From NCBI GenBank assembly GCA_934667465.1, contig CAKUMG010000445.1:1-5644 (forward strand): 5,644 bases of DNA. The letters are read 5' to 3'. The notes under the pieces were generated by a model that had not been told where the DNA came from, made no database searches, and saw nothing but the letters and a program-made list of their open reading frames with translations. The position numbers were made by a program, and so were the translations under genes. Origin of the DNA: an uncultured Actinoplanes sp. (lineage in GTDB: Bacteria; Actinomycetota; Actinomycetes; Mycobacteriales; Micromonosporaceae). Of the stretch, positions 5,139 through 5,644 are shown in pieces. Every line of letters starts with the position of its first letter. Positions within the stretch are counted from its first letter, which is position 1.

Positions 5139-5644
5139 ATGGACCGGGTCCGGCCGCGCCGCCGCGGCGCGCGCGAGAGCATCCTGGACGCCATCCGCGC
5201 GTCCGAGCCGCTGAGCCGCGTCGAGCTGGCCGCGCTGACCGGGCTCACCGAGGCGGCGGTGTCCATGACGGTGCGCCGGCTGCTCGACGAGGGCCTGGTC
5301 GTCGAGACCGGCCTGGCCCCCACCGCGGGCAAGCCGCGCCGGATGCTGCGGCTCGATCCGGCGGCGCGGCTCGCGGTCGGCATCCACCGCGACTCGGAGA
5401 CGACCACGTTCGTGCTGACGGGGCAGACGGGCGGGGTGCTGTCGCGGCTGGCGCGGCCGGCGTCGCAGTCCTCCGTGGAGGAGCTGGCGGCCGATGTGGA
5501 GGTGCTGCTGACCGCGGCCGGGGTGGATCGGGCGCGGTGCCTGGGGATCGGGCTCGTGCAGCCGGGGGCGGCCGTTGAACTGGCTTCTGGTTCCGTTGCA
5601 GGTGCGGCGTTGCCGGGGGTCAGCGCCGGGGATCTGGGCGGGCG
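5139..5644 (+). CDS. ROK-family transcriptional regulator, 3' end outside the window
   Basis: 168 residues are visible with no stop before the window ends; the family is usually about 380-410 aa, so over half is missing. Residues 12-56 form a winged helix: ARESILDAIRASEPLSRVELAALTG, then LTEAAVSMTVRRLLDEGLVVE with the recognition helix near 37-50, followed by the wing TAGKPRRMLRLDP (62-74). The start of the ROK domain follows (AVGIHRDSETTTFVLTG, about 79-95; CLGIGLVQPG, 134-143). The DxGGT-type phosphate-binding motif of ROK sugar kinases is absent at 80-90, in line with a regulator rather than a kinase. It is divergent from the beta-mannosidase with an 83-bp gap, the usual position for the local regulator; the likely effector is a mannose-containing sugar or its phosphate (inference). 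The last codons (about 5573-5610) use several A/T-ending codons that are rare elsewhere in the window. Confidence 0.88.
   Translation, partial: MDRVRPRRRGARESILDAIRASEPLSRVELAALTGLTEAAVSMTVRRLLDEGLVVETGLAPTAGKPRRMLRLDPAARLAVGIHRDSETTTFVLTGQTGGVLSRLARPASQSSVEELAADVEVLLTAAGVDRARCLGIGLVQPGAAVELASGSVAGAALPGVSAGDLGG

Noticed and set aside
5135..5578. A + strand frame starting at GTG 5135 in place of the ROK gene
   Set aside because: It is out of frame with the winged-helix/ROK sequence starting at ATG 5139 and translates to Arg/Gly/Ala-rich sequence without domains.
306..5644. Phage defence or other new multi-gene system
   Set aside because: All four genes belong to known carbohydrate-use or regulatory families; apart from the HTH-less sensor nothing points to a defence or mobile function, and no transposase, integrase or attachment-site repeat is visible.

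Overview
The window is very GC-rich with almost entirely G/C third codon positions, a Tat-type export signal and GTG start use. This points to a high-GC actinomycete (Streptomyces, Nonomuraea, Actinomadura or a relative); the genus cannot be fixed from the sequence. It reads as a small carbohydrate-use locus of four genes with two short regulatory gaps and a repeat-rich non-coding left end.

From right to left: a ROK-family regulator (5139 to the window edge, + strand, 3' end missing) is divergent from a three-gene leftward block across an 83-bp promoter region. The first leftward gene is a complete GH2 beta-mannosidase (2602-5055) with both catalytic glutamates and no signal peptide. Seven bases after its stop comes a LacI-type sugar-sensing domain (1758-2594) that has no helix-turn-helix. 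After a 99-bp gap with its own promoter-like and dyad sequences comes a Tat-exported SGNH/GDSL hydrolase (306-1658). The last 305 bases hold a 19-bp tandem repeat array, a strong hairpin and a direct repeat, with no credible gene.

Working model (inference): the exported SGNH hydrolase removes ester groups from a plant or yeast mannan-type glycan outside the cell. Imported oligosaccharides are then cut in the cytoplasm by the beta-mannosidase. The divergent ROK protein is the most likely DNA-binding regulator. The LacI-like sensor, lacking its DNA-binding domain, is the most unusual item: it is either a decayed regulator or a free-standing sugar-binding protein. No transporter is visible in the window. 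No wholly new system is demonstrated here.
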